From assembly GCA_964613945.1 (NCBI GenBank), contig CAZTJC010000008.1:62001-126000 (forward strand): a stretch of DNA of 64,000 nucleotides, in the 5' to 3' direction. The position numbers and the translations under genes were made by a program. This DNA is from JAVVHH01 sp964613945 (GTDB lineage: Bacteria > Pseudomonadota > Alphaproteobacteria > Acetobacterales > Acetobacteraceae). Shown one piece after another: positions 41,187 through 49,731 of this stretch; position 1 is the stretch's first letter, and each line of letters begins with the position of its first letter. The notes beneath the pieces are model-generated. The model was given only the letters and a program-made list of their open reading frames with translations. It was not told the DNA's origin and did not search any database.

Positions 41187-41666
41187 GTGATACCGGCCGC
41201 CATGGCGTTGTTCAACATGGCAGACCTCCGGGCGCAACTCGGGCGCGAACAACGGGTGCTCGGGCTCGATCCCGGCAGCAAGACGATCGGCGTCGCGCTC
41301 TCCGATGTCGGCCTGATGATCGCCACCCCCTATGGCCTGCTCAGGCGCGGCAAGCTCACCGCCAACGCCGCCGAGATTGCCGCCATCGCGCGCAAGCAGG
41401 GCGCGGCCGGGCTGGTGGTCGGCTGGCCGCTGTCGATGGACGGCACCGTCGGCCCGGCGGCGCAGGCGGCGCGGGATTGGGCGCTGGCGCTGTCCGACAT
41501 GGCCGGGTTGCCGGCGGCGCTGTGGGACGAGCGCTTGTCGTCCTCAGCCGTCAACCGCTTCCTAATCGACGAGCTGGACCTCAGCCGCGGCAAGCGCGCC
41601 AAGATCGTCGACGGCATGGCCGCCGCCTATACGTTGCAGGCAGCTCTCGATTCGAGTGCACCCTAG
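41187..41666 (+). CDS. ruvX: Putative pre-16S rRNA nuclease / Holliday junction resolvase RuvX (YqgF)
   Basis: An RNase H-fold nuclease of the YqgF family, implicated in 16S rRNA 5'-end maturation and recombination. The protein is 159 aa. Family motifs are GLDPGSKTIGVALSD (first metal-binding Asp), GLVVGWPLSMDG, and DERLSSSAVN (active-site Glu). GGAG five bases before the GTG at 41187 supports that start; the ATG at 41202 is an alternative lacking a ribosome-binding site. It is divergent from gatC across 33 bases, so the two promoters must overlap. Confidence 0.93.
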   Translation: MIPAAMALFNMADLRAQLGREQRVLGLDPGSKTIGVALSDVGLMIATPYGLLRRGKLTANAAEIAAIARKQGAAGLVVGWPLSMDGTVGPAAQAARDWALALSDMAGLPAALWDERLSSSAVNRFLIDELDLSRGKRAKIVDGMAAAYTLQAALDSSAP

Positions 41667-41690
41667 CGGTCACCACCGCGTTACCGCCGC

Positions 41691-42581
41691 ATGAGTGGAC
41701 TTCTAGCGCTTTTGGACGACGTGGCCGCGCTGGCCAAAGTCGCCGCCGCCTCCTTGGACGACGTCACAGCACAGTCATTGAAGGCCGGCACCAAGGCGGC
41801 CGGCGTGGTGATCGACGATGCGGCCGTGACGCCGGCCTATGTCAGCGGCTTCGCGGCCGAGCGGGAGCTGTCGATCGTCGGCCGCATCGCGCTGGGCTCG
41901 CTGAAGAACAAGCTGCTGTTCCTGCTGCCGATCGCGCTGCTGCTCGGCGCCTTCGCGCCCTGGGCCATCACGCCGCTGCTCATGCTGGGCGGCGCCTATC
42001 TTTGTTACGAGGCGGCGGAAAAGATCCTGCACGCGATCCGCCCGGCCACCGACCACGGTGACGCCGCGCCCGTCAGCGAGGACAAACGCGTCAGCGGCGC
42101 GATCAAGACCGACTTCATCCTGTCGGCCGAAATCATGGCCATCACCCTGGAAAGCGTCGCTGGGTCGTCGACCTGGACCCAGGCGATCGTGCTCGGCGGC
42201 GTCGGGGCCGTGCTGACGATTTTGGTTTATGGGGCCGTGGCGCTGATCGTCAAAGCCGATGATATCGGGTTGGCGCTGACGCGTTACCGCGCCGGCATCG
42301 TGCGGACATTCGGGCGCGGGCTCGTCGTCGGCGTTCCCATTCTGATGAAGATCCTCACGGTCGTCGGCACGGCTGCAATGGCCTGGGTGGGCGGCGGCAT
42401 CATCCTGCACGGCGTCGAGAAGCTCGGCTGGCCGGCGCCGTATGAGATGCTGCACCATCTCGCTGTATCGACCGGACCCGGCGAATGGTTCGTCACCGCA
42501 GGCGTTTCGGGCATTCTCGGCGTCGCGATCGGGGCGTTGCTGATGCCGTTCGTTGCAGTCGTCACCCGACTGCGTGGCTGA
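41691..42581 (+). CDS. DUF808 family membrane protein (YedI-like)
   Basis: A 296-aa inner-membrane protein. The N-terminal LLALLDDVAALAKVAAASLDDV, the ELSIVGRIALGSLKNKLLFLLP segment and LMLGGAYLCYEAAEKILH are hallmarks of the DUF808 (YedI) family. About five to six membrane helices follow. The function of the family is unknown. It lies 24 bases after ruvX on the same strand and is tail-to-tail with the YcjF-like gene, with no bases between the stops. Confidence 0.9.
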   Translation: MSGLLALLDDVAALAKVAAASLDDVTAQSLKAGTKAAGVVIDDAAVTPAYVSGFAAERELSIVGRIALGSLKNKLLFLLPIALLLGAFAPWAITPLLMLGGAYLCYEAAEKILHAIRPATDHGDAAPVSEDKRVSGAIKTDFILSAEIMAITLESVAGSSTWTQAIVLGGVGAVLTILVYGAVALIVKADDIGLALTRYRAGIVRTFGRGLVVGVPILMKILTVVGTAAMAWVGGGIILHGVEKLGWPAPYEMLHHLAVSTGPGEWFVTAGVSGILGVAIGALLMPFVAVVTRLRG

Positions 42582-43421
42582 TCAGGCGGGCGGCACCGGG
42601 TCACAGGCCGCGGCCGTCGCGCGCGCCAGCACGGTCATACGCCGCGCCGCCACGCCGGCGCCTGCCAGGTCGCCCAACGCATGGGCCAGCAACGGGTTGG
42701 ACAGCAGCGCGTGAGCGGCCGTGTTGCCGGCGAACTCCACCGCGCCCACGACCGTCGCCGACAGGGCCGTCCGCCGCAGCAGCGAGATCGTTCCCAGCAA
42801 GCCTGGCCGCATCCCGTATAAAGCCGACACCTGTCGCACCAGTCGAACACCCCGCCAGGTCACCAAGGCGACGTCCAAAGCCGGCGACGGCATCGCCGCG
42901 ATCCCTGCCACGACCTGCACCGACGCCGTCCGACCTAGAGCATCGGCCGCCTCGCGCAAGCGCTTGCCGGGACCGGCACGCACCAGCGCCAGCGCCGCAT
43001 CCGGATCGTTGATCTGTCGCAACGCTGGCAGCAGCGTTGGGTCGGTTTCCGCCGCCCAGCGCCGAGCCGCATCGGCGATCCGCCCGGCTTCCCCCGACTG
43101 AAAATCAGCCCGCAGATGATCGACATGGCCTAGCGCGAACAACGCACGCAGTTCACGCCACAGTCCAGCGCCGACCAACCCGAATCCGGCCATGGTCACA
43201 CCCAGCGTCACGCCACCCAGCACCACGGACCGGGCAAACTGGTCGATGACGAAGTTCGCCGCCCCCAAGCCCGCGAAGCCGATCGCCAAGGTCGATACGC
43301 CGGCCAGCATGAGCATCGGTGTGGCGGTGCGCGGTGCCGGGTCGATCGCCAGGGTGATCGGCACCGGCTCCAGGCGCGGCGCGGCGCGCTCCTCCAGTTC
43401 GAAAAACGGCTCCGGGCTCAT
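42582..43421 (-). CDS. YcjF-like (DUF697) membrane protein
   Basis: A 279-aa inner-membrane protein of the YcjF/TIGR01620 family. Two hydrophobic segments lie at about 35-90. The C-terminal DUF697-type region contains RLVRQVSALYGMRPGLLGT and ends in an Ala-rich helix bundle. It is coupled to the upstream ycjX-like gene by an ATGA overlap, as in E. coli. The pair is stress-linked in enterobacteria; function is otherwise unknown. Confidence 0.87.
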   Translation of the reverse strand: MSPEPFFELEERAAPRLEPVPITLAIDPAPRTATPMLMLAGVSTLAIGFAGLGAANFVIDQFARSVVLGGVTLGVTMAGFGLVGAGLWRELRALFALGHVDHLRADFQSGEAGRIADAARRWAAETDPTLLPALRQINDPDAALALVRAGPGKRLREAADALGRTASVQVVAGIAAMPSPALDVALVTWRGVRLVRQVSALYGMRPGLLGTISLLRRTALSATVVGAVEFAGNTAAHALLSNPLLAHALGDLAGAGVAARRMTVLARATAAACDPVPPA

Positions 43422-44764
43422 AGCAAATCGTCCAAAAGGAACAGCAGCAGGTCGTCCAGGCCGATGTTCGGCACGCCGCCCTTGCCGGCATCCGGCGGCC
43501 GCAGCGGCTCGAATTGCGGGATCTGCAGAAATTTATGCGCCCAGAACTCGGCACCCGGCGGCCGATCCGGCACCTCGCCCGGATACGAGCGACCCGGCGC
43601 CGCATCGCCGATCCGCCGGCCGCGCACCGCCGATAGCGCGTGCTCGCCCACCTGCATGACGATGTCTTCCGTACAGCGCACCGCGCTCAGCGAGAAGTAG
43701 CCGGCCCGCACGTCGATCGTCGGCGCCGCCACCGTGCGCAGCAGGGCCGACAGGTTGCCGCGCTGCCGTTCGGCGACGTGGTCCGACTTGGTCGCCGCGA
43801 ACGCCACCCGCGACAGCACCGGCGGCGGCCAGCGCAGCTTGCCGATCGACATGGCCGCCTCCACCCAATCACGCTCCCATCGCAGCGAGGCCGACGCCTC
43901 CTTCAGCGCCGCGCTGAGATCGGTGAACGCCGCCGCGCCCGCATGCAGGGCCGATAACAGGTCCACGAGCACCACCATGCGGTCGAGCTGCCCGAATAAC
44001 GGGTCCGACAGATCGGCCTGCACCGCATCCTTGTAGGCGTCGAACCGCTGCTCCATCAGCCCGGCGAGGTCGCTCTGCCCGCGCAAGGGAAAGAATGCCA
44101 TCCAGGGCGGCTCTGCCCCGGGTGCCGGCATCAGGAACCGACCCGGCTGCAGCAACGCCAATCCGGCGTCACGCAAGGTCGTCAGCAGGGCGCGGAACAG
44201 CCGGTACCCCGTCGCCGCAATCGCCTCGTCGGCCGAGGCGCCGACTGGCAGCGCGGTGGCGAACGCCAGGAACGCCGCCGCTTCCGGCCGGCCCTCCAGT
44301 CGGCGGAACGTCGCCTCGGACCAGTCGGCAAAGCTCTGCCGGAGCAGCGGCAGGTCCAGCAACCACTCGCCGGGATAGTCCAGGAATTCCAGTCGCAACG
44401 CGAAATCCGGCAGCGCACTGGCCAGTCCCAAGCGCGGTATCGTCAGATCCAGCGCCAGGAGCGAGGCCGCGTCCGTGCGCGCCGGCCAGGCCGGCGGATC
44501 CTGAGCCAAGGCCGCCAGGTTTCCCGCAACGTCGAAGCGCGGCAGGTTCGACACCCCTGCCGGTGCGATGAACACGCGGGGCGACCGGCCTCGCAGCCGC
44601 TCCGCCACCGCCGGTAACACCGGCCGCCGCGCTCCGAGTGCCAGTAAGTTCGCCGCCACCGAGGTCAGGAACGCGGTCTTGCCGGCCCGCGCGAGGCCGG
44701 TCACGCCGATCCGCACCGTTCGCCCCGCCACCACGTCGAGCGGCAGGCGCCAGTTCAATTCCAT
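43418..44764 (-). CDS. YcjX-like P-loop NTPase (DUF463)
   Basis: A 448-aa cytoplasmic nucleotide-binding protein of the YcjX/DUF463 family. The P-loop is GLARAGKTAF at about residues 22-31, followed by FLTSVAANLLAL. The LEFLDYPGEWLLDLPLL segment contains a DxPG switch-like motif, and a KSDHV segment resembles the NKxD base-recognition motif. It is the first gene of the ycjX-ycjF pair and 22 bases beyond the gloA stop. Cellular role unknown. Confidence 0.9.
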   Translation of the reverse strand: MELNWRLPLDVVAGRTVRIGVTGLARAGKTAFLTSVAANLLALGARRPVLPAVAERLRGRSPRVFIAPAGVSNLPRFDVAGNLAALAQDPPAWPARTDAASLLALDLTIPRLGLASALPDFALRLEFLDYPGEWLLDLPLLRQSFADWSEATFRRLEGRPEAAAFLAFATALPVGASADEAIAATGYRLFRALLTTLRDAGLALLQPGRFLMPAPGAEPPWMAFFPLRGQSDLAGLMEQRFDAYKDAVQADLSDPLFGQLDRMVVLVDLLSALHAGAAAFTDLSAALKEASASLRWERDWVEAAMSIGKLRWPPPVLSRVAFAATKSDHVAERQRGNLSALLRTVAAPTIDVRAGYFSLSAVRCTEDIVMQVGEHALSAVRGRRIGDAAPGRSYPGEVPDRPPGAEFWAHKFLQIPQFEPLRPPDAGKGGVPNIGLDDLLLFLLDDLL

Positions 44765-44786
44765 CGTGAGTGACCGGCCGTGCGGA

Positions 44787-45182
44787 TCAGTTGCGCTGGA
44801 TCAACTCGATCTTGTAACCGTCGGGATCTTCAACGAACGCGATCACCGTGGTGCCGAACTTCACCGGCCCGGGCTCGCGCGTGATCTTCACTCCGGCGGC
44901 GCGCATCTCGTCGCACGCCTTGTAGATGTCAGGCAGACCGAAGGCGAGATGCCCGAACCCGGTGCCGACCTCGTAGCCATCGGTCTGATCCCAGTTGTAG
45001 GTCAGCTCGATTGCCGACTGCTCGCTGTCCGGTGCGAAGCCGACGAAGACCAGAGTGTACTTGCCGTCCGGAACCTCGGAACGGCGCAGCTCATGCATGC
45101 CCATTTTCTTGGTGTAGAAATCGACGCTCTTCTCGAGGTCCTTGACGCGCAGCATCGTGTGCAAGGTGCGGGGTTGGCTCAT
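44787..45182 (-). CDS. gloA: Lactoylglutathione lyase (glyoxalase I)
   Basis: GloA converts the hemithioacetal of methylglyoxal and glutathione to S-lactoylglutathione. The protein is 131 aa. The four metal ligands of the family are visible: H8 (LHTML), E59 region (AIELTYN), H78 region (FGHLAFG) and E126 region (YKIELI). The ATG at 45182 overlaps the lpxI stop (ATGA), an unexpected coupling of detoxification to lipid A synthesis. Confidence 0.95.
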   Translation of the reverse strand: MSQPRTLHTMLRVKDLEKSVDFYTKKMGMHELRRSEVPDGKYTLVFVGFAPDSEQSAIELTYNWDQTDGYEVGTGFGHLAFGLPDIYKACDEMRAAGVKITREPGPVKFGTTVIAFVEDPDGYKIELIQRN

Positions 45183-46036
45183 GACGGAGTTCCTTCGGAT
45201 AAGGGGTGGATATCGGGGCTCAGACCCAGCAGGAACAGCCCTGCCGCGTCTGCCGCGGCGATGCAGCCGTCGCGATCGATCAACAACGTCCCGCCAGCTT
45301 CGAACGCAATGCCACGCAGCCCGGCGGCGACCGCTGCCGCAATCGTGTTCGGCCCGATGGTCGGCAGGTCGGCGCGGCGATCCTGCCCGGGTTTGACCAG
45401 CTTGATGAGGACGCCGCCGGGTCCCGGCCGGGCCAGCGCCGTGGCTCGGCCGAGCATGGCGTCTGTTCCCTCGATCGCCTCCACGGCCAGCACGATACCT
45501 TGCTGCACCACACAGCCCTGCCCGACATCGACCTGTCCGAGCGCCCGCACCACCGCCTGCCCACGGGCGATATCGGCGCGCGCGGCCGCATCCGGCTCAT
45601 GTCGGCCGAGCACACCCTCAGCGCCGACCGCCTCTGTCAGAACCTCATGCGCGCCGATGACGCGGAAGCCTTCCTCCCCCAGAACACGGACCACGGCAGC
45701 CAGAAGCCCATCGTCGCCGGTGAAGGCGGCGCGCCCGATCCGGGCCATGATGCGGGCACCCTCCGCATCCGGCCGGATGGAAACCAGGGAAGGCCGCCGG
45801 ACCGGCCCGATCAGCACCAGATCGCCACATCCGGCCCCGCGCAACGCGGCCAGGATCTCGCCCGCCGCGCCAAGCCTTATCTCGCGATGAGGATAGTCGG
45901 CCAGCGCGCCAAGCTCGGCAAAGCCGCGCAACGCCACCACGAATACTGCGCGTCCGGCAGCGGTCGCGGCGGCTGCTACCCGCGCCGGGAACGGTCCACC
46001 GCCGGCTATGATACCCAGCGTTGTGGAGGCACTCAT
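45179..46036 (-). CDS. lpxI: UDP-2,3-diacylglucosamine diphosphatase LpxI
   Basis: LpxI (DUF1009) hydrolyses UDP-2,3-diacylglucosamine to lipid X in lipid A synthesis, replacing LpxH in most alphaproteobacteria. The protein is 285 aa. Diagnostic blocks are LGIIAGGGPFP at the N-terminus, LVLIGPVRRPSL near residue 85, and LVKPGQDRRADLPTIGP near 220, which carries the region's catalytic Asp, then GIAFEAGGTLLID. The frame runs to 46069; the ATG at 46036 is preferred. LpxB is not encoded next to it. Confidence 0.93.
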   Translation of the reverse strand: MSASTTLGIIAGGGPFPARVAAAATAAGRAVFVVALRGFAELGALADYPHREIRLGAAGEILAALRGAGCGDLVLIGPVRRPSLVSIRPDAEGARIMARIGRAAFTGDDGLLAAVVRVLGEEGFRVIGAHEVLTEAVGAEGVLGRHEPDAAARADIARGQAVVRALGQVDVGQGCVVQQGIVLAVEAIEGTDAMLGRATALARPGPGGVLIKLVKPGQDRRADLPTIGPNTIAAAVAAGLRGIAFEAGGTLLIDRDGCIAAADAAGLFLLGLSPDIHPLSEGTPS

Positions 46037-46113
46037 GCGCGGGTGTAATTCGCTTGCGTGTAACAACACCTAATGGGTAGGGATTCATTCATCGGCTAGA
46101 CTTAGGATTTCCG

Positions 46114-46305
46114 GTGAACGGCAAAGTAACTCCAAGCTCTGTTGGACTGTTGCGAGCCCTCCAGGCGCTTGCCGAGGAGAGCATGTTACTCGGTCTCAAA
46201 CACACGCATCTCGCGTTGCGTCACGCTATTGACTCGTGCCTGATGGAAACGAACGAGCCCGCATCGGCCAAGGTGGGCCGGGCGACCGCCGAACTCGTCC
46301 ACTAG
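46114..46305 (+). CDS. Small hypothetical protein (63 aa)
   Basis: A 63-aa predicted protein in the gap between lpxI and lpxA, on the opposite strand to both. It is helical and amphipathic in the middle (LLRALQALAEESMLLGLKH) with no signal peptide or known motif. The GTG at 46114 is preceded by AGGA seven bases upstream. It does not overlap either neighbour, ending three bases before the lpxA stop. I do not recognise it; support is ribosome-binding site plus placement only. Confidence 0.45.
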   Translation: MNGKVTPSSVGLLRALQALAEESMLLGLKHTHLALRHAIDSCLMETNEPASAKVGRATAELVH

Positions 46306-46308
46306 CCG

Positions 46309-47175
46309 TCAACCAGCCTCATCGCCGACCGAACCGGCGCGGATCAGCCCGCGTTTGCTTTGCACGGCGGCGAAGTCCAGCACTTCGGCGACAAGATCGT
46401 CATCGCCGAACTCTGCGCGGACGGCGCCCATGCGGTCGGCCAACACGCCCTCGCCCCAGAACAGCGTACGCACGGCAGCGCGAAGCGTAAGCAGCCGGCT
46501 CCGATCCACGCCGCGCCGACGTAAGCCGATGACGTTGAGCCCGGCCAGACGCGCCCGGTTGCCGATCACGCTGCCGAACGGGATCACATCCGCCTCGACG
46601 CCCGAGACGCCGCCAATCATGGCGCCACGCCCGATGCGGACGAATTGGTGGATCGCGGCTGCCCCACCGACGACCGCCCCGTCGCCGATCGACACATGGC
46701 CGCCCATGACGACGTTGTTGGCGATCACCACGGAATTGCCGATGTCGCAGTCATGCGCGACATGGACGACGGCCATCAGCAGGCAATCCGCTCCCACCCG
46801 CGTCAACCCGGTTCCGGTAACGGTGCCACGGTGAATGGAGCAATGCTCACGGATCTGCGTACGGGCTCCGATCTCGCACCGGGTCGGCTCGCCTTTGTAT
46901 TTCAGGTCTTGCGGCGCCATGCCCACGGTGCAGAACGGATAGAGTACCGCCCCCTCCCCGATCGTCGTCTGACCGTCGACGACGACGTGTGACGTCAGCC
47001 GCACACCGTCGTGCAGGACGACCTCGCTGCCGACGTGACAAAACGGGCCGATATTGACCCCGGCTCCGATCTGCGCACCGGGCTCGATGACGGCGCTCGG
47101 ATGGATCAAGGCGCGATCTCCGCCAGATGCCGCAACGGAAGTCTCATCGAGCGTGGGCGAACCGTGGGCGGACAT
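46309..47175 (-). CDS. lpxA: UDP-N-acetylglucosamine acyltransferase LpxA
   Basis: LpxA adds the first 3-hydroxyacyl chain to UDP-GlcNAc in lipid A synthesis. The protein is 288 aa, slightly longer than the E. coli enzyme (262). A left-handed beta-helix of hexapeptide repeats runs from about residue 22 to 205. The catalytic His lies in VHVAHDCDIG, and the substrate-binding block CTVGMAPQDLKYKGE is near residue 85. The C-terminal helical domain (about 210-288) is present. It is 52 bases downstream of fabZ in the same unit. Confidence 0.96.
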   Translation of the reverse strand: MSAHGSPTLDETSVAASGGDRALIHPSAVIEPGAQIGAGVNIGPFCHVGSEVVLHDGVRLTSHVVVDGQTTIGEGAVLYPFCTVGMAPQDLKYKGEPTRCEIGARTQIREHCSIHRGTVTGTGLTRVGADCLLMAVVHVAHDCDIGNSVVIANNVVMGGHVSIGDGAVVGGAAAIHQFVRIGRGAMIGGVSGVEADVIPFGSVIGNRARLAGLNVIGLRRRGVDRSRLLTLRAAVRTLFWGEGVLADRMGAVRAEFGDDDLVAEVLDFAAVQSKRGLIRAGSVGDEAG

Positions 47176-47227
47176 GTGTTCCTGACCAACTCAAACATTA
47201 TTGCCGATCACGTCCGCAGAAAACTGC

Positions 47228-47746
47228 TCAACGGTCCATGATCATGGCCGAGAACGTCGCTTCCGCCACGGCCACGCCATCGACCCTAGCGATCCCAGCG
47301 AACTTCCAGACGTTGTTGCGGCTGCGAACCTTGGACACGTGCACCCGCAACTGATCGCCCGGCACGACCGGCCGGCGGAACTTCGCGGCGTCGATGGTCA
47401 TGAAGTAGACCAGCTTACCCATCGCGTGCTCACCAAGCGTCTCGACCACCAGCACAGCAGCCGTCTGCGCCATCGACTCGATGATCAGCACGCCCGGCAT
47501 CACCGGATGCCCGGGAAAATGTCCCTGGAAGAACTGCTCGTTCATCGTGACGTTCTTCACGCCGGTCGCGGACTCGTTGTGGATCAGGTCGACCATGCGG
47601 TCGATCATCAGCATCGGGTAGCGGTGCGGAATCGCACGCATGATACGCGCCAAATCAAGCGTCACGGGCGCTACCGGGGCATCGCCCGTCGCCTCGTGCT
47701 CGGCCTGCGCGTCCTGGGAAGAGTGAGTGCCATCCATTCCGGTCAA
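47228..47746 (-). CDS. fabZ: 3-hydroxyacyl-ACP dehydratase FabZ
   Basis: FabZ dehydrates 3-hydroxyacyl-ACP in fatty acid synthesis and competes with LpxA/LpxD for the same substrate pool. The protein is 172 aa. The hot-dog fold core contains IPHRYPMLMIDRM and the catalytic FFQGHFPGHPVMPGVLIIE block (His, Glu). About 25 extra N-terminal residues (acidic, Gln/His-rich) precede the core. The ATG at 47746 overlaps the lpxD stop by four bases, which supports this start. Confidence 0.96.
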   Translation of the reverse strand: MTGMDGTHSSQDAQAEHEATGDAPVAPVTLDLARIMRAIPHRYPMLMIDRMVDLIHNESATGVKNVTMNEQFFQGHFPGHPVMPGVLIIESMAQTAAVLVVETLGEHAMGKLVYFMTIDAAKFRRPVVPGDQLRVHVSKVRSRNNVWKFAGIARVDGVAVAEATFSAMIMDR

Positions 47747-48807
47747 TCCGACGACTGGTTTGAGGATGTTTTGGGCCGGCGGGCGAGCTTTCGCAATGTC
47801 GCAACGCCGCGAAAGAAGTCACGAACCGGCTCCGCCGGGCTGCCGACGACGTCGGCACCCTCCGACACGTTCGACATGACGCCGGCTTGTGCACCGATCC
47901 GGACCTTCCGGCCAATGGCGAGATGGCCCGCGATACCGGCCTGCGCGGCGACGACTACGAAATCGTCGAGCGTGGTCGAGCCCGCGATGCCGGCCTGCGC
48001 GACGACGACGCAACAGCGCCCGAGCCGCACGTTGTGTCCGATCATCACCAGGTTATCGAGGCGCGACCCGGCGCCGATGATCGTGTCCTGCATCGACCCG
48101 CGGTCGATCGTCGTATTGGCGCCGATCTCCACGTCATGCTCGACGACGACACGGCCCAGCTGCGGTACGGTCATGAAGCCGCGGTCGGTCTGGGCGAAGC
48201 CGAACCCCTCCTGCCCTATCCGCACGCCAGGGAACAGCGTCACCCGATCGCCCACTACCGCATGCGACACCGTTGCCGACGCACCGACCCGGCAATCCAT
48301 GCCGATCGAGACACCCTTGGCAATCAATGTCCCGGGCCCGATGCGCGAGCGTGCGCCAACGGTAGCGTCCGCTTCGACGATCGCGTTTGGTCCGATCTCC
48401 GCCGTGGGGTCGATCTGCGCCGACGCGTCGACCACGGCGGAGGGATGCACCCCCGGCTCGGCCGGCGGCGGCGGAAAGAACAACGTGGCGACCTTTGCCC
48501 AAACGACGTACGGCATCGCCGTGGGGAGCGCGATGCTGGTCGGCGGAACATGCGCGGCCAATTCCGGATGCACGATCACCGCGCCGGCCCGCGTGGTGGC
48601 CAGCAGGTCAGCATAGCGTCGGTTATCGAGAAAGCTGACGTGCTCGGGAGTGGCGGTCTGCAACGGTGCGACGCCGTGGATCAGCCGATCGTCGGCATCG
48701 ACGTCGGCACCGGCGAGCTTGGCAATGTCGGCCAGCCGGTGTGGACCGGTCCGGGCGAAAAAGCGCGAATCGCCGGGAGGCGACTCGCGCGGATCGGTGG
48801 CGGCCAA
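47743..48807 (-). CDS. lpxD: UDP-3-O-(3-hydroxyacyl)glucosamine N-acyltransferase LpxD
   Basis: LpxD N-acylates UDP-3-O-acylglucosamine, the third step of lipid A synthesis. The protein is 354 aa. An N-terminal uridine-binding domain (about 20-110, FLDNRRYADLL) precedes a long hexapeptide-repeat beta-helix (about 120-320). The catalytic His lies in MIGHNVRLGRCC, preceded by the lipid-binding motif region IGANTTIDRGSM. It follows the skp gene after five bases and overlaps fabZ by four. Confidence 0.96.
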   Translation of the reverse strand: MAATDPRESPPGDSRFFARTGPHRLADIAKLAGADVDADDRLIHGVAPLQTATPEHVSFLDNRRYADLLATTRAGAVIVHPELAAHVPPTSIALPTAMPYVVWAKVATLFFPPPPAEPGVHPSAVVDASAQIDPTAEIGPNAIVEADATVGARSRIGPGTLIAKGVSIGMDCRVGASATVSHAVVGDRVTLFPGVRIGQEGFGFAQTDRGFMTVPQLGRVVVEHDVEIGANTTIDRGSMQDTIIGAGSRLDNLVMIGHNVRLGRCCVVVAQAGIAGSTTLDDFVVVAAQAGIAGHLAIGRKVRIGAQAGVMSNVSEGADVVGSPAEPVRDFFRGVATLRKLARRPKTSSNQSSD

Positions 48808-48812
48808 GGTGC

Positions 48813-49730
48813 CTACGGCTTTGCTGGTCTTGCCGGGGCGGTCGTCGCCGGCGCGGCACCTGACGGCGTTGCAGGCGACGTTGCCGGCGCGGATGCCGTA
48901 GTCGGCGTGATGGCCGGGTTGGTCGGAGCCTGCGCCATCGGCGGCGAAACGCCATCCGCCGGCAACGCGACGGTCGCCAGCGTCTTGTTCAACTGCGTCA
49001 CCACCTGCTCGGTGATGTCGAACTCGTTGACGTTGAGCGCCACCTGCGCGCGATGCAGGACGATGTTCATGCCGTGGCTCTCGGAGACCTGGCGAATGAC
49101 GCTGACCAGCATGCGCTCGATCTGCGCCAGGCCATACTGGCCGGCCTCCTGAATGATGCGGTTGCGATCTCGGAACGTGCGCTGCGCCCCGGTGATACGG
49201 TCCTGCAGTTCCTTCTCGCGAGCGCGGATCTGGTCGGCGCTCAGCTTGCTGCGCTCGTTGGCCAGGGCCTGCTGCATCTCGCGCCAGACGAGCTGCTCCT
49301 TCTGGGCATCCTCGTTCAGCTTCTCACGCCGCTCGCCGATGGTCTTCTCCACCTGCTGGGCGGCGGATGAGGCGCGCATGATCTCCGGGATGCCGAGCAC
49401 GCCGATGAAGGCGGCCGGCGGCGGGGCCGCCTTGGCCAGGGCCGGCAACTCAGGCGCCGGTGGCAACTGAAGCTGCATCGGCGGCCCCTCGTCCGGTGCG
49501 GCTCCGGCAATCCCGCCGGGCGGCTGCTGCGGTTGCTGCTGGATGGGCGCCTGGACTGGGCGCGGCTGCGGCCGGGGCTGTGCAGGTCGCTGCTGCGGCT
49601 GAGGCGGCTGCGCCTGCCGTGCGGCTGGCGGGATGAAGTAGCCCGGATTCGATTGCGCCAACACCGGAGCTAGCGGAAGCGTCAATCCAGCGGCAAGAAC
49701 CGTGGGACGAATGATGCGTGAAATGAACAA
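48813..49730 (-). CDS. skp: OmpH/Skp-family periplasmic chaperone with long disordered flanks
   Basis: Skp-type periplasmic chaperones hold unfolded outer-membrane proteins for BamA. The coiled-coil core (IGVLGIPEIMRASSAAQQ through the LSADQIRAREKELQD region to AQIERMLVSVIRQVSE) matches the family. It is flanked by about 75 Pro/Gln-rich residues at the N-terminus and about 45 Ala/Pro/Thr-rich residues at the C-terminus, making it roughly twice the length of E. coli Skp. A signal peptide ends LAPVLAQ. An ATG at 49778 would overlap bamA by 47 bases; the TTG at 49730, one base after the bamA stop and with AGG upstream, gives a cleaner signal peptide and is preferred. Confidence 0.85.
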   Translation of the reverse strand: MFISRIIRPTVLAAGLTLPLAPVLAQSNPGYFIPPAARQAQPPQPQQRPAQPRPQPRPVQAPIQQQPQQPPGGIAGAAPDEGPPMQLQLPPAPELPALAKAAPPPAAFIGVLGIPEIMRASSAAQQVEKTIGERREKLNEDAQKEQLVWREMQQALANERSKLSADQIRAREKELQDRITGAQRTFRDRNRIIQEAGQYGLAQIERMLVSVIRQVSESHGMNIVLHRAQVALNVNEFDITEQVVTQLNKTLATVALPADGVSPPMAQAPTNPAITPTTASAPATSPATPSGAAPATTAPARPAKP

Positions 49731-49731
49731 G

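Noticed and set aside
47201..49152. Two long plus-strand frames opposite fabZ, lpxD and skp
   Set aside because: Low-complexity antisense frames; the minus strand encodes well-marked lipid A genes with overlapping starts.
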